64,000 bases of DNA from Wuchereria bancrofti (GCA_005281725.1 SSBO01000012.1:16587865-16651864), one strand, 5' to 3'; numbered from the stretch's first letter, positions 12,416 through 25,475 are shown. The notes: generated by a model not told the origin, from the sequence alone. Program-made: numbers and translations.

Positions 12416-14263
12416 ATATATGATAGTTTGAAACTTCTATCAACTAATGTATTAAATACGCAAGAACGGTTTATATATATTGCCAAAGAAAGAATTCTCA
12501 CGAAATCTCTAAAGTAGATTTAACTAACCCCTTTGTGTGCATTCGCTTTTTCTTTTTTTTTCTGATATTTACTTAAGCTCATTGAAGCAGATTTGTGCAT
12601 CTTATAGGTCCCATTAAATAATGTTTTGGCTGATGTTGACGGTAGTGGAAGAGAAAGATCCAAGAAATCTTCATAAGTTTTAGAAAGATGACCACAATTC
12701 GAACACTTAACTGTTTGCAAAAGTGTGCCACCAAAAACAGCATCAATAAGTGGCCTTCCACATGCTTTGAGCATGCCCTAAAACAAGGTAAGCACTTATA
12801 GTACAATTCAACAGGTACACGAAAAGCCACTACTACACAATTTTGCACTCTCTACTTTATCGTAGAATTTTCTTTTGTAAAAAATCTGCTGTAATTATGA
12901 TATGTAATCATGCAATAATAAAAACTGACTTTAGCCAATAAAGAGAGTTCAGCATCCGTCAACTTAGGATTTTTATTTCTAGCTACTTTGATATATCGAG
13001 AAATAGCTTCTTTATACCGGTTAATTTCTTCCGTTCGGAGACCGTCCATTAAATATCGTAATAATTCATGAGCATCCTGTTGCGCCCAACCACGAAAACG
13101 TGGTGCTCTAAAGCAGATGAAGTTGATATGAAATTATAATGAAAGTAATATACTATTTGCAATTTCCACGTATTGATCACTTCTGAGTTTATATAAAAAA
13201 CTATATGGATAATATTTCTGTTCCCAAATCTCTAATTGATGAAGTTTTATTCGGCACAAAATAAAACATCTTTCATGCACAACAAATGGCAATATTCCGA
13301 ACTTCTATTCATGTATTTTAAAACATTAAGATAAATAATCAATGTGATATTTCCGTTAATTTAAAAAACTACAAAAATTATTTCATTATAGAGCAGTGCA
13401 CTAACTTCCTGGCTATCTCACTGAATAAAGAAGAAGGATGAACAGATAGTCCAGCTTTGAAATCGCGTATGAAATTCGCAAAAATATTATTTAACGGCCC
13501 ATCAAATGAGGTCAAAGACAAATATACATGTGGTACCTGCAACTGCACCGTAAACTAATAAAAAATAACAAAGACACTGGTTCTTCACCAAATAACAAGA
13601 AATATGTGCGACCATTTACAAAAGCTTAGAATTAAAGTAACTTCTAACGCAATGACTAGTTTAAATAATTTAAAATGAAAAAAAGCCGGTGAAGTACCTG
13701 GACTTGCCTGTCACCAATTAAAACTTTGTTCTGCATGAGTTCGATATTGTCTTCCCTACCAACCAAGTCGATGTACACAGTAAGAGTATGAGTATGAAGA
13801 AGGCATTGAGTTATCGAATTAAAAAAGCAAGTGTTTCCAAGATTACCGAGGCCCTGCATTGCAAAATACATATTTCACAACCGTACTAGGAACTTTACCT
13901 TGATTCAGTAAAGACTACTCGTAGAAAACTGATAACGAATTCTAAGGAAAGTGTGAAACAGCAAATATATATACATAAAATTCTAAACGATAAAGACTTT
14001 CCCATAAATTTTCAATAAATTTATCTAAAAATGAATTGATTCCACAAACCTTTACTGGAAGCAATGTTTTCTTCTCATTGTTTTTCATTTTATTTTTTGT
14101 TAAACATTTTTCGTTACTATTTTCTTTCTTTTTCGAATCAATTTCTCCAATTGAAGAGTTTCTTTTCGTATTATTACTTTTAATTAACTGAGATTCTGAT
14201 TCTGATGGATCAGTCTTCAGTTTTGATTTTATGAAAGAGTTATAATCACTAATAAAAGCTTTT
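12416..14263 (-). CDS. USP16/45-like ubiquitin hydrolase, catalytic-Cys and finger exons (partial copy 3)
   Basis: Central part of the same protease. Reading leftward: a Ser/Lys-rich linker exon (cut at 14263), then the Cys-box exon at about 13698-13857, whose acceptor TGCAG precedes [17 protein letters not shown] with the catalytic Cys. Next comes an exon near 13405-13540 ([17 protein letters not shown]). The next exon, near 12930-13108, is the [16 protein letters not shown] box seen in all USP16 relatives. The last is about 12533-12778, [17 protein letters not shown] followed by the first zinc-finger pair KCSNC. The exons from 13080 rightward are repeated at 14265-15459 with a few percent divergence. 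A literal reading would give a protein with two catalytic Cys boxes, but the n at 14264 interrupts an exon, so this is an overlap between pieces. Confidence 0.88.
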
Positions 14264-14264
14264 N
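14264..14264. other. Single-n junction between assembly pieces
   Basis: The base is n. It sits inside the linker exon on the left and inside the QQDAHELL exon on the right, which are not neighbours in the gene. Sequence 14031-14263 to the left matches 15227-15459. Confidence 0.9.
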
Positions 14265-16471
14265 TTGCGCCCAACCACGAAAACGTGGTGCTCTAAAGCA
14301 GATGAAGTTGACAGGAAATTATAATGAAAGTACTATACTATTTGCAATTTCTATATCATTTCTGAGTTTATACAAAAAAATAGATGCGGTAATATTTCCG
14401 TTCCCAAATTTCTAATTGATGTTTTATTCGGCACAAAATAAAAGATCTTTCATGCACAACAAGTGGCAATATTCTGAACTTCTATTTATCACCTATTTTA
14501 AAACATTAGGATAAATAATCAATGTGATATTCCTGTTAATTTAAAAAATTACAAGAATTATTTCATTATAGAACAGTGCACTAACTTCCTGGCTATCTCA
14601 CTGAATAAAGAAGAAGGATGAACAGGTAGTCCAGCTTTGAAATCGCGTATGAAATTCGCAAAAATATTATTTAACGGTCCATCAAATGAAGCCAAAGACA
14701 AATATACATGTGGTACCTGCAACTGCATCGTAAACTAGTAAAAAATAACAAAGACACTGGTCCTTCACCAAATAACAAGAAATATATGCGAACATTTATA
14801 AGGCCTTAGAATTAAATTTACTTCTAACACAGTGACTAGTTTAAATAATTTAAAATAAAAGAAACGTCGATGAAGTACCTGGACTTGCCTGTCACCAATT
14901 AAAACTTTGTTCTGCATGAGTTCGATGTTGTCTTCTTTACCAACCAAATCGATGTACACAGCAAGAGTATGAGTATGAAGAAGGCACTGAGTTATCGAAT
15001 TAAAAAAGCAAGTGTTTCCAAGATTACCGAGGCCCTGCATTGCAAAATACATATTTGACGACTTCACAACTGTACTAGGAACTTTACCTTGGTTCAAGAA
15101 CGATTACTCGTAGAAAACTGATAACGAATTCCTAAGGAAAGTGTGAAACAGTAAATATATATGCATAAAATTCTAAACAATAAAGACATTCCCATAGACT
15201 TCTAATAAATTTATCTAAAAATGAATTGATTCCACAAACCTTTACTGGAAGCAATGTTTTCTTCTCATTGTTTTTCATTTTATTTTTTGTTAAACATTTT
15301 TCGTTACTATTTTCTTTCTTTTTCGAATCAATTTCTCCAATTGAAGAGTTTCTTTTCGTATTATTACTTTTAATTAACTGAGATTCTGATTCTGATGGAT
15401 CAGTCTTCAGTTTTGATTTTATGAAAGAGTTATAATCACTAATAAAAGCTTTTACTGAACCACCTTCTTCAGCAACATCAATTCTTTTTTCACAGCTGAA
15501 GCACCTGAAGTTATAAACATCCGGTAGAAGGACCTTTTACTGTTTTACAATGCATACAACAAAAGTCTTTAAATTTACTAAAATGTGATGAAAGTACTTT
15601 TCCGATCAAGTAACATTTTCAACATTCTTTATGTAATACTTTCGTAATTTATTAAAGTGTTTTATCATATGAAAAGTTACTTGAAATATCTTCTCACTAA
15701 ACGCATGGGTCAATGCACTGTTTTGCCTATGTATGAACTGCTCTTAAAGATGCAAAAAAAAAAAAAAAAATGAATGTACAGTGCAAACTGCGATTATCTT
15801 CAATTTTCGAATATGTAAAAATCACCGGAATTGTTTGTCTTCCACAGCAAAAAAAAGCGGATGCTCCGTGCCAGTACGCGATGCTCTGAAGTGATCTAAA
15901 GTGTGATTTTTTTCATCACAACCGGAATAGCTGCAAGTGACGCATATCCACACCTTAAATAGAAAAATATATCAACTAGGAAACAAGCGATATTTTGTGC
16001 TTAACATTAGCTACAAAACAGTTATAATTTGAATGCATTTTATTAAACAAAGTTCCAAAGATAAATCGAGAAAACAAACCGATGGTCGCTGTTCGGGTGG
16101 ATCGAGCCTTGCGCAGTCTTCGCAATAATTAATTCCCGCTTTCTTTTTAAAATTTCTCACTTTTTTCCGCAAATTTGTAACTTTAAATAATCCCTTCCTG
16201 TTCTTGTGTGGGCATTCTATATCTTGTCGCACTTTAGTATCTGAAAACCAAAAACCGTTTAAAAAAGATTTTTACTATGAAATGATCAGAAGGATTACAT
16301 TTTAGAAAGACTGCCCAACCGGGGAAAATAAGATGCCCTCAAGTTAAGCTGTCGCTAAGTTCTACTTCACAATAATTAGATGAAAAACATACCATTACAT
16401 TCAACTTCTGTACCAGCGGTAGGAGTGGATTCCTGCACCACTTCAAAGGAACGCTGTACGTCCTCAAACAT
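14265..16471 (-). CDS. USP16/45-like ubiquitin hydrolase, N-terminal half (partial copy 4)
   Basis: N-terminal half of the protease, from the start codon at 16471 ([16 protein letters not shown]) to the catalytic Cys box. Exon 2 (about 16080-16240) and exon 3 (about 15855-15955) form a UBP-type zinc finger that binds the free ubiquitin C-terminus: [29 protein letters not shown], then [17 protein letters not shown] and FRCFSCEKR. Next come a Ser/Lys-rich linker, the Cys box [13 protein letters not shown] (about 14880-15040) and the [11 protein letters not shown] exon (about 14600-14730). The gene is cut at the n at 14264 inside the QQDAHELL exon. Indels relative to the 25532-28645 copy are in frame (SESESQ versus SESQ; SSIG versus SSIIG), so coding function looks preserved. 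It is transcribed away from the AGS-3-like gene. Confidence 0.9.
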
Positions 16472-16771
16472 AATACAGGTATTGTTTCAGGCCTGCTATC
16501 GAGATTTCACACTCTTTGCACTAAGGCACAAGAAAAGTCCTCGCAAAGTTGCATGAAGCGTTGCACGGAACATTGTTGCATTGTGACCCAATCTGAAACC
16601 GATCAATTGGCGTCATTGTACAGTGGTAATGTTAAAATTGTGGTACTTCATCAAATTGTGTTACGCCATTGGTGGATGCTCAGTGTTTGTTCAAAAATAC
16701 CACTAAGACTAAGAAACTTTTTTTCAGGATAAGTGAAGCTGTAATCTCAAGGCGTACAGAAAGGTGTACAA
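16472..16771. promoter_or_regulatory. Shared upstream region between divergent USP16-like and AGS-3-like genes (copy A)
   Basis: Only 300 bases separate the two divergent start codons, so promoters and 5' UTRs of both genes must lie here. A TTTTTTCAG acceptor-like motif about 45 bases before the AGS-3 start could be a splice or trans-splice site. Copy B (28646-29093) is about 150 bases longer. The function is inferred from geometry alone. Confidence 0.5.
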
Positions 16772-19700
16772 ATGAGCGTACCACTAGCGGTGGAAGGTAT
16801 GGATGCTTTGGCGCCTGCCCAGGAAGGTGAGCGGTTATGCCGCGAGAACAGCATGAAAGCAGGTTTGAATGTACACATTTTCATAGTACCATCTGCACCA
16901 TACTTCCATCCTGACTGAGCAAATCTTGTGTTGTGTCTTTATTCTCATTTTCTACTTTGTAGGGATCAAATACTTGGAAATGGCATTGAAAAAAAATCAG
17001 CCTAGGAGGACGTAGCTTGAAAGCGTTGTCTTCAATTTATTCACAACTAGGAAATGCTTACTTTGTGTTACGAATTTTCGATAGAGCACTCGAATACCAT
17101 CGACATGATTTAGAAATTGCAAAGTAAGGATAATAATATTTCTTTCAGTTTCATTTATAGCGCACAACAAAATCTTCACGTCGAGATTTGCTGTTACCAT
17201 TTTTAGATGATCGTTCTGGACTTGCAAAAGCTCATGAGAATATAACAAATAAGTTATTGTTTAAATAATACAAAAGTAAATTTTGTAGGATTTTTTACAC
17301 TTCTATGGTTTTCATTTACCAAGATCCTTTGCAGGAATATGAGGCTGGAGCTCTTTATAATGTGGCCTCTGTTTATCACTGCCGTGCGAAGACAATAATT
17401 CATGCATCGGAACGTCTTAATAAATCTGGGCTTCTTACAGCTAGCGATATGACAGCAACTTCGCAACTTCAAGCAGCTATAAATTGTTATTTGTAAACAT
17501 TTGTCGCATTGAGCTAGTATGTAAATGAAAACTCTGTTGTGGAAGTCTACTTGTTAATCGTAGATGTATCACTTGCTGCATATTTTCCTGTGCATTTCTT
17601 TTAGTCAAAAATGTGATTGTTATAGATATAGAGATCTTACTTGCATTTTACACCTAATTTAACAAATAAAAAAACTAAAATTTGGTTTAATTCATGCACT
17701 TTTCTCTGTAATATCAGAAGCAAAAACTAGTTTGTAAATAGTTCTATTCCAGGCAAAATCTTCACATAGTCGAGAATATGAAAGATTTCGTTGCATGTGT
17801 AGAACGTATGGCAATATTGGTAACAATTATTATATGTTGGGTGATTATGCAACTGCTGTTTATTACCACAATAAAATAAGCATATCATCCAAAAACGCAT
17901 GTTAGTATTCATAGCTTGTAGTTGCGATTGTCTGCATGTAAAAAGTTTCCGATCAATGATGTCTTCTAGTTTTTTCCAATATGTAAAATCTACCAGTAAA
18001 GGGAGTCATTTTTTGATAACTTTATTATGCGTAATTTTCTTAATTTCCTAATTTTCATAAAGCAAAAAATCTATATAAAAAGTAGCACAAATCAAATAAA
18101 TGAAACATTTTAGATCTTTTACCGAATAAAATATCTTTCAGCGGCTAGACATTGCTCGACAGTATGGTGATCGTGCAGCAATGCGACGAGCCTACACAAA
18201 TCTTGGAAATGCGCATATTTTCCTTTCAGAGACGGCAAAGGCCTTGGAATATTATCGGTAATTTTTTTTCTTTTTTAAATGTTCATTTCTGTTAGCTATA
18301 ATTATCTCCGTTGTTACCACTACTGTAGCAAAAATTCTTTAGTTTGGCGCTATCAGTCGCAGCGGAACTGCATGATGAAGTAACAGAAGCACAGTGCTGT
18401 TTCAATGTAGGTAACGGTACTGCTATATGTGGTGATCATGTAACAGGTTTGTCCAAATATTCATCTTGAAAAGATGTGCCAACAAATATAGACCGTTACA
18501 GACTTTTGTTCTCTCTCCGAAGTTGTCGGTGTTATAACGTGAGGTAAAGAATTCTGTTTATTTACAATTTAGAGTAAATTTTTTCTTTATGGACTGTTAG
18601 TTGTTAGTGAATAGTTGACTGCATTTTAGCAATAGAATATCACATCCTATATTTAAAACTTGCCAGGGATTTGGGTGATGGTGCTGCAGAATCGCGTGCA
18701 TGTGCGGTGCTGGCAACAGATTTTCGAAAACAAGGAGTGGCGGGAAAGGCTGTTTATTTTTATGCATTGCAAGGACAAATATCAGTTGAGGTTCATTTTT
18801 GTGCATTATTTATCAATGCATTCGAGATTTTTGCGAACTCCTGATTATTAGAAAACTGTTCGCATATTAGATTGAGATAACACTCTCAGGACTTATTTGG
18901 ATTTCTTAACATAAGTACGTAATCGTTTACTTATGATATTTTAAATTTCACAATTGTTTGTCGGTTGTTTATTTATTAATTATGATGTTTGCATAGGTGG
19001 TCCTACAAGGTTGTAAATGATGTTGTGTCTTCAGCACATTTCTTCGAAGTCTTCGTGAATTCATAACCAATTTCATGCTGATAATTTTTTGAGTAAATAT
19101 TCTCAAATATTTACGCTGCATTTTGGATGAAGCAAATTGCAAAGTTATATGTTTGCTGTTATGATTGCTTTTTTTTCTCAGTTTATACCAGCTGGTTTAT
19201 TTTTTCTAAATCCATTAAAAATATGAATTCTTTAATTTTTTCTTTTTTGCTGTTATCGTATTTGCCCTTCTTTTTGGTAGGTTGAATAAAATAGACGCAT
19301 TTTAAACCTAATCAGGAGAACTGATGAAGATCGGAACCTTGTATGCTGAAATAACATTTCACCACAAATGAGATTCTCGGTTCTCCAGAAATATTAGTAT
19401 GAAATATTTTAGTCGTTTTTATGAATACATAATAGAGAACATAAGGAGAAACGAGCAATGATAAAACAGTATTTAGAAACCATCATAACCGGACATACGT
19501 TATTCTTGATACACTTTTTCCAAATTAAATTGAATTTAGAGTTTTTGAATTTATTTTATTTAATGAATAGTTCATTAGGTGCAATACAACGATGAAGGTA
19601 TATAGCAGCTGAAGCTACGAAGTATTCCGACCTATTGAATTTAGTGACTTGATTTTTCCATAATATTCACAGCAGGACTTAGTATGAACGTAATTAACTT

Positions 19701-22700
19701 TAATAGTATTGATTTCTTTTGAGTTTTCGAAGCAAAAGTTTTTTCTAATTCTAAATTTTGATCTTTACAGATTTCCAATGTATTTTTTTCATAGTCGAAA
19801 AGTTGCTTTTGATTCACAGAAAGTAAGCTTCAGCTAGTTGACAACGAAGTCATAGTTTTTGAATGGTTTTATATAACTGTCGCAGTAATTAGCCTGTGTG
19901 TGTTCTTGTGTTCATTTTTATAACATCATGGCTTTTAGTGTAATATTATTCTTAGGGAACGTCGTAAAATTTATTTGTTTTTCTTCAGAATATGTAGAAT
20001 GAGATTACCAAATATTAATTCATAAAACTCGAGTATGATAATGGGGACGATGAATTGAATCACTCACTAATATTGAAGTTCAGAGAAAAATGTTCTTTGA
20101 ACATTTTTCTCTGAACCAATTCATTTTGCTATATTCAGTAGAGTTATGATGAAGAATTTTTATATGATGAATATTCAGAGAAATTTCGTATATCAAGCTG
20201 TTTTAACAGATATAAGACATATAATAATAGTGCTTGGTAGTGCTCACATTTTAGAGCGCATTGCAGATCTTTGTGGGTGCTTTTCCAGTGCAATAATTAC
20301 TAAATTTTCCTATTCGATGTTAGAATTGTACTTTGCTTATTTGTATAATCTAGATGAATTTCATAGATATATATAAGATCCTTGATTTCCAAAAATAAAT
20401 AGAAATACAAACTCTATTCTACTTTGTCGACTCCCACCTTTCCTTTTTCTTTATCAAATTGGATTCTTTAAATTGTATTCGTCGTTTATCTTAATTTTGA
20501 TTCCAAATCGTTATGTAGTATTTTCCACTCCTACTGAAGCTTCTAACTAGCCTGTACGTAACCGGGTAGTCTCATATAGCAATATTTCTTCTAAAATCTT
20601 GTAATTTGTGGAATCAACATTATGTTAAAATTTTTATAAAATTGCAGATGGGCGATCAAAGGAATGAGGGAAGTGTGCGTAATTCGCTGGAAGATTTGTT
20701 AAAATCAGTAAAGAAATGGCCAATAAAGGAAATTAACGATTTAGAAATGGATTCATCCGGTGATCCCGAACCACACAGCGCATTAGACTTGAATGCATCT
20801 TTAAAAAAACTACTGTGTGAGTCGGAGTTGACTGTTGTCTCTGGCGTTACACGTGAGCTACTTAATGTTTCACAACAGCTGTCGATAAACAGGTATTTCG
20901 TAGCAGATAATATCAAAATAATGAGAAAATATTAAATTTACTTTAACTCTGTTATGTTAGCAAATTTGGTATCAATTATAGGAAGTAGGATTACGAAAGC
21001 TGAAAACGATTAGGATTTTGTTGTGTGAGTAAAAGTGCACTTTAACGAAACAGTAATGCCATTTTTTTGAATTCGAGTAAAATGGTTTTTGTTCTTTGTA
21101 ATACTTCAGGGTACATGTTTATTCAGTTTTCATAAATTTTGTTTTCTTTGCATATTTTAATAAGGTATGGTATCATATGATCCAGACATGGATTACGAAA
21201 ATCTATTTGTTTTGTTCATGTAGGAGAAATGTCTTGGAAATCACTTAAGGAACTCCAACAGTTATGACCAGAGGTTATGAATAGCTCGATTTTGAAATGT
21301 TGATTTCTTTATATCGCTTTGTCATAACGTAGCACATGCTCTCTACACATTTTGTTAAAGTATTCCATAAAGCCGCAGTAATTATCGTTTCCACTTATAT
21401 ATGAGTTATAACTTAAATTTTTTTTTTAAATGTATTGATTAATGATTTATGATTAATTAATAGTGGAAATATATTTTACAGATTATCAGTTATCAGTAAA
21501 CGAGTTATTTGCGTAAATATTTAATATATCCGAGAATGTAATGGAAAATTCCAATAATAAATTCGTCAAGGATAACTCCTTTTTTCGTTAACTAAAGTTT
21601 AATTAATGTAAATCATTGAGGTTTGGTTATTTCATGAGGCGATATATTATAACTTTAATATTATTGGGATCAAATCAGGAATAACTTAGTTTGTAGGTAT
21701 TCCGTTCCTTGTTATAAAAGAGTAATACATGCACAAGAAAACGGTTCTTATTGAACTTAACTTTAGTTTTTTTTTAGTTTTTATTCACTCGATTATTTTT
21801 GCATACAGATTTGTTTTATGTTGAAAAAATATATAAACTCTAAAGTAATGGTGTTTCAGCCGATTCAATTTGCTACCTACAACGATGATTTTTTTTGAAA
21901 TGGTTTCACGGTTACAATCAAAACGACTTAACGACCAGCGCTGTGATACTATCATACTGAGCGACTTAACAAATCATTCAAAGAATGTTACTCGACAGTC
22001 GGATACAGTTGCTTGTAATCCAGATTGAGCTCTTTTCAATTGATATGGTAAAAACACTGATCTCAACTTATTAAGAAAGATTTTACTTTTTCTTCAGCTT
22101 TTTATTTCCGCTTCTAATCTTTTGTTCATTTTGTTGCGCATATGTTGTGGTTGTGGATAGATTAGATGACTTTTGTTTGTCTCCTTTAATATAAATAAAT
22201 ACTGAAGATTATTTTCACGTTTTATATATTTCCCTTTAAGGTTGTAAGGTTGTGTATTTCTGTTTGTATTGTGATTCATATGCTTGTTTGGATTTTGTGA
22301 TTTTTGTTAGAAGCCAAGGCACGTTTTGGGCGAAGAAATCGATTATCGGCACTTTTTGGACGCGTTGGAAAAGCAGCAAAACGGCAAACCTTACTAATGT
22401 CTGCATCATTTTTCCCTTCCACAACTTCGACACCTCGAACTGATGTTTCTTCTATGAAGCGACAATTACTTGGCGATAGCGGTGATCGATTTCATAACAA
22501 ATCTGCAATATGCGTATCAACATCATGTTCTTCCTCAGAAGATGTGGCACAGAATGCCATAGATGGCAGTGATGATGCATTTATGCAACCCGGCACCTCG
22601 CGGACACTGAATCGCCGGGATTTCGGATTCCGGTTGCACCACCTCGAAACCGAGCTCGTTGTAACCAAGTAATTTTGCCGAATTCCATTTCTTCGAGGCA

Positions 22701-23532
22701 AAGAAGTTGGTTATTTCCGTTCTAGTTCTGCGTTTTCTGGTTTATATTCAACTTCATATTATGCATGTTCAATTCTGTTTTGGTATATGGTTATCCATTT
22801 AGTTTTTGGTTTTGTAGCACTTACAGAATTTTTGTTTTTGACGATTTCGTGCAGAGATTTTTTTTCTTTTTGTTGTTTATTGAAGAAAATTAGCAGTGGG
22901 GTGTTTGCTGTGAGAGTACTTCGTTTTAACTTTGTTAATTGCATATACATGAAGTGTTTTAGGAAAACAATTTTAAATATTCTGAAATTTTTTTCTAAGT
23001 TTTATGAACCAATTTTTATTTATATTTATTTATGCTGGCTGTGTATTATAGATGGTGCTGAAGGAATGCTTGATTTAATAGCTAGTTTGCAAGGTCGTCG
23101 AATGGAAGAACAGCGGGCGCATCTGAATGTTCAATCGGAACCAATATCATTACCAGTTAGCGGAGAAGTCGAAGACAGTAATGATAAGTAAGTTTAATTT
23201 TCTAGTTTTGGCTCTTTATATGCATTATATTCTCTTCTATCGACTTGACGTTAGAGACCTTTTAAGAAGTTTAATTTACTATGTAGATAAACTGTATTGG
23301 TTAATAAAATTATAGTGTGAAGCAGTCAACACCTTCACCATCACATCTGGAACGGTCACGATCGGAAGATCGTGGTAGCTTATACGAGATGGTAATTCGG
23401 AGCAGTGGGATCGGTTGGATGAACAGGACCATAACAGTGGAAGATGTCTCGCGGATGTTATGTCAATGCAAAAACATATCGAAACTCAACGTGCTGTGCT
23501 CACTTCAGCTTCACAATATTGATCAACTATAA
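16772..23532 (+). pseudogene. AGS-3/LGN-like TPR-GoLoco gene, degenerate copy A
   Basis: Counterpart of the intact gene at 29094-36866. Exon 1 is intact, but later exons carry many lesions relative to copy B. These are two A residues lost from a run in exon 2 at about 16989, followed by a stop; about 390 bases lost from the middle of exon 3 at about 17250; one G lost near 17802; and the donor after YYHNK changed from GT to AT near 17876. One base is also lost in the linker exon near 20873, one T gained in the first GoLoco near 21896, one base lost near 22608, and several indels fall in the third and fourth GoLoco motifs near 23400-23480. The TPR exons around 18145-18258, 18343-18450 and 18641-18790, and the second GoLoco at about 23052-23188, still read open. 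USP16 coding sequence on the same piece has only in-frame indels, so random sequencing error is an unlikely full explanation. Confidence 0.8.
20078..20116. repeat. Perfect 18-bp inverted repeat with 3-nt loop
   Basis: Left arm 20078-20095 (gttcagagaaaaatgttc), loop ttt, right arm 20099-20116, which is its exact reverse complement. Copy B (near 32828-32857) has only the right arm preceded by a short gttc. The hairpin is therefore specific to copy A. It lies in an AGS-3 intron. Confidence 0.9.
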
Positions 23533-24289
23533 AGTTGCATATTTCTTTAGATTTACTTTTTTTATAGCTTTCATTATTCCTCTGCAGTTTTTCGACAGAA
23601 AAAGTGATCTAATTTTTCCTCAGAAATGTGTTTCTTACAGGATAATTTGAAGGAATAAGTGCTTTTTAAAGTTTCTCAGTCCTTTTTATTAAAATATCCT
23701 GCATTTTTTCTTTTTCTTAGCTTCTTTCGTTATTTTTATAAGTGAATGGTTCAAGATGGAAATTGATAAAAAAATTTGAGATGAAGTCAAAACTGGAACC
23801 GTTAACATTTACTAACTGTGTGGTTATTCATAGTCTTTGTGATGAGGCACTGCTTATGCATCCAGATTTGGATTTCTTTCGAATTATAACTTCAAATTTT
23901 CATGATTGAGTTTCGTAAAAAAGTGCTTATACTGATTTCGCTCGCTTCTCTTCATTCTTTTGTAGTTGAATCTTGGATTTAATCTTTCTAATTATTTGTT
24001 TCGCATTAAGACAGATTATTCCAATAGAATAAATGTGCATTTTACTGAATGTGTTTACATGCTGAAGAATGCTTCTTTACTTTTCACACTAATTGCAATT
24101 TGTCATTGTCGCTTTGTTTGAAATGTTGTGCTGTGAATTTTTTTGTTTTTTGTGACTATAGAGAAATATGGTTTGGAATGATTATGATCAATATGCATTA
24201 ATACGGTTGTTGTTTTTAGAGTGTGCCAGTACTACTACTACCTATTGCAATGATTGCTAAAAACCGTGGATATTAAAATGCTGATTATC

Positions 24290-25475
24290 AGTTACAGTTG
24301 TTTCTGTGAAATTGATTCAGTAAGACAGATATTTCATGCATAATGAACTGATTTTGATGGGAAACATCTGTTATTTCCTCTTTCTGTTTCTTTTCCTTAC
24401 GAAACGTGAGCGATCCCTTATGTTATTATACTTCAACATAAAAGCGAATTTTAACTTAAAACGAAGTTCTGGATGTTACATATTGGATTCCTAACCCGGG
24501 CTCGGGAGTAGAGTTGCAACAAGACGGACAATACCGCTGTAATAAATGGAAGGAAGAACAGCGGGAATGGAGTAGGATGCAAGTTAAGATTCAAATAAAC
24601 ATCTTGTCGGTATCGTTAGCAGGTGTTATTTTAAAGTAACTTCATTAACAGATGGGTCTGGAGGGATTAAATTTAAACGACATAAAAAATCTGCACCCCA
24701 AAAGGTAAAAAATAAAATTATATTAATGCGATATCGATATTCGAGTTCGGGAGAGATGTCGGTGGCGTCCTTCTATACAGTCCATTTCCACTTATTTATC
24801 CCATTCAAGTTTTGTCAGGTGTGCTTCATAGATGAGATTTTTATGAGGGTGTATTGTCTGGAAAACATCTTTACCCTTGTATGTGATGAACTTCTGACTT
24901 AACTGTGTAAAATACAATATTAGGAGAGAGATGGTTGGATTATATTTCATAGATTATTTTAGTTAATGTGTTTATAACCATGGAAGACAGACTGAATGTA
25001 ATCGGAAATGCGTTGGAGGCTATTTACAATACTACTGTTAGTAACGAACGGCGAGCAGCTGCATCTCAGGTGAGTCAGCAGTCTTCACTGTTACACACTA
25101 CCTCATCCGTGATGTTTGTATTGCCCCGCTATCTAACGGTGTACTAGGATTTCACGCGTTATATGAAGTCGGAAAATTTTCAGCTGGATTGTAAAAAATT
25201 CATAATTGATGAGCGGTAACGCTGAAAAGGGAATAACGGATTTCATAACTAGTGCTTTTCTTTTTAACTAGGATGCATAAAGATAATGGTTCCAAGTTAC
25301 TTTCTAAATAATTTTTAATTATAAAGTGAGAAAGAAGTGGTAAACCAAAAAAGCAAATTAGTGACTTAAAATAGTGTCCTCGCAGTGTTGCAGAAATAGA
25401 TTCCTTTGCAGTTTCTCGAATAATGATTATTTTTCTTTTTATGAGTTCTAATAAGGGAAAAAGTCAAAAGAGGAT
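24290..25475. repeat. Near-identical tract shared with 37645-38838
   Basis: After the AGS-3 3' region the two copies change abruptly from a few percent divergence to near identity. I saw one difference in the stretch compared: gatatcgat at about 24729 versus gatttcgat near 38094. The tract ends at the n at 25476. It spans the AGS-3 to exportin-5 intergenic DNA, exportin-5 exon 1 and part of intron 1. This is the pattern expected of an unmerged assembly overlap or a tract of recent common ancestry. Confidence 0.88.
24980..25069 (+). CDS. Exportin-5 exon 1 only (second, truncated copy)
   Basis: Ninety bases beginning MEDRLNVIGNALEAIYN and ending at a GTGAGT donor, identical to exon 1 of the full gene at 38343-38432. 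The copy is cut about 400 bases into intron 1 by the n at 25476. It is almost certainly the same locus as the full gene seen in the other assembly piece and not a separate gene. Confidence 0.85.

Larger units (their letters stand above)
14265..25475. repeat. Large duplicated block, copy A (partner 26420-38838)
   Basis: The whole segment aligns with 26420-38838: USP16 5' half, shared promoter, AGS-3-like gene and exportin-5 exon 1. Divergence is a few percent over most of it, but 14265 to about 15290 and 24290-25475 look essentially identical to the partner. Large indels include about 390 bases lost from copy A near 17250, about 150 bases lost from the promoter, and about 690 bases present only in copy B near 33146-33837. 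Confidence 0.88.

Noticed and set aside
12416..16471. A USP protein with two catalytic Cys boxes (near 13800 and 14980)
   Set aside because: The n at 14264 joins two non-adjacent exons in mid-exon, and flanking sequence overlaps at both sides. It is an assembly overlap and not a duplicated domain.
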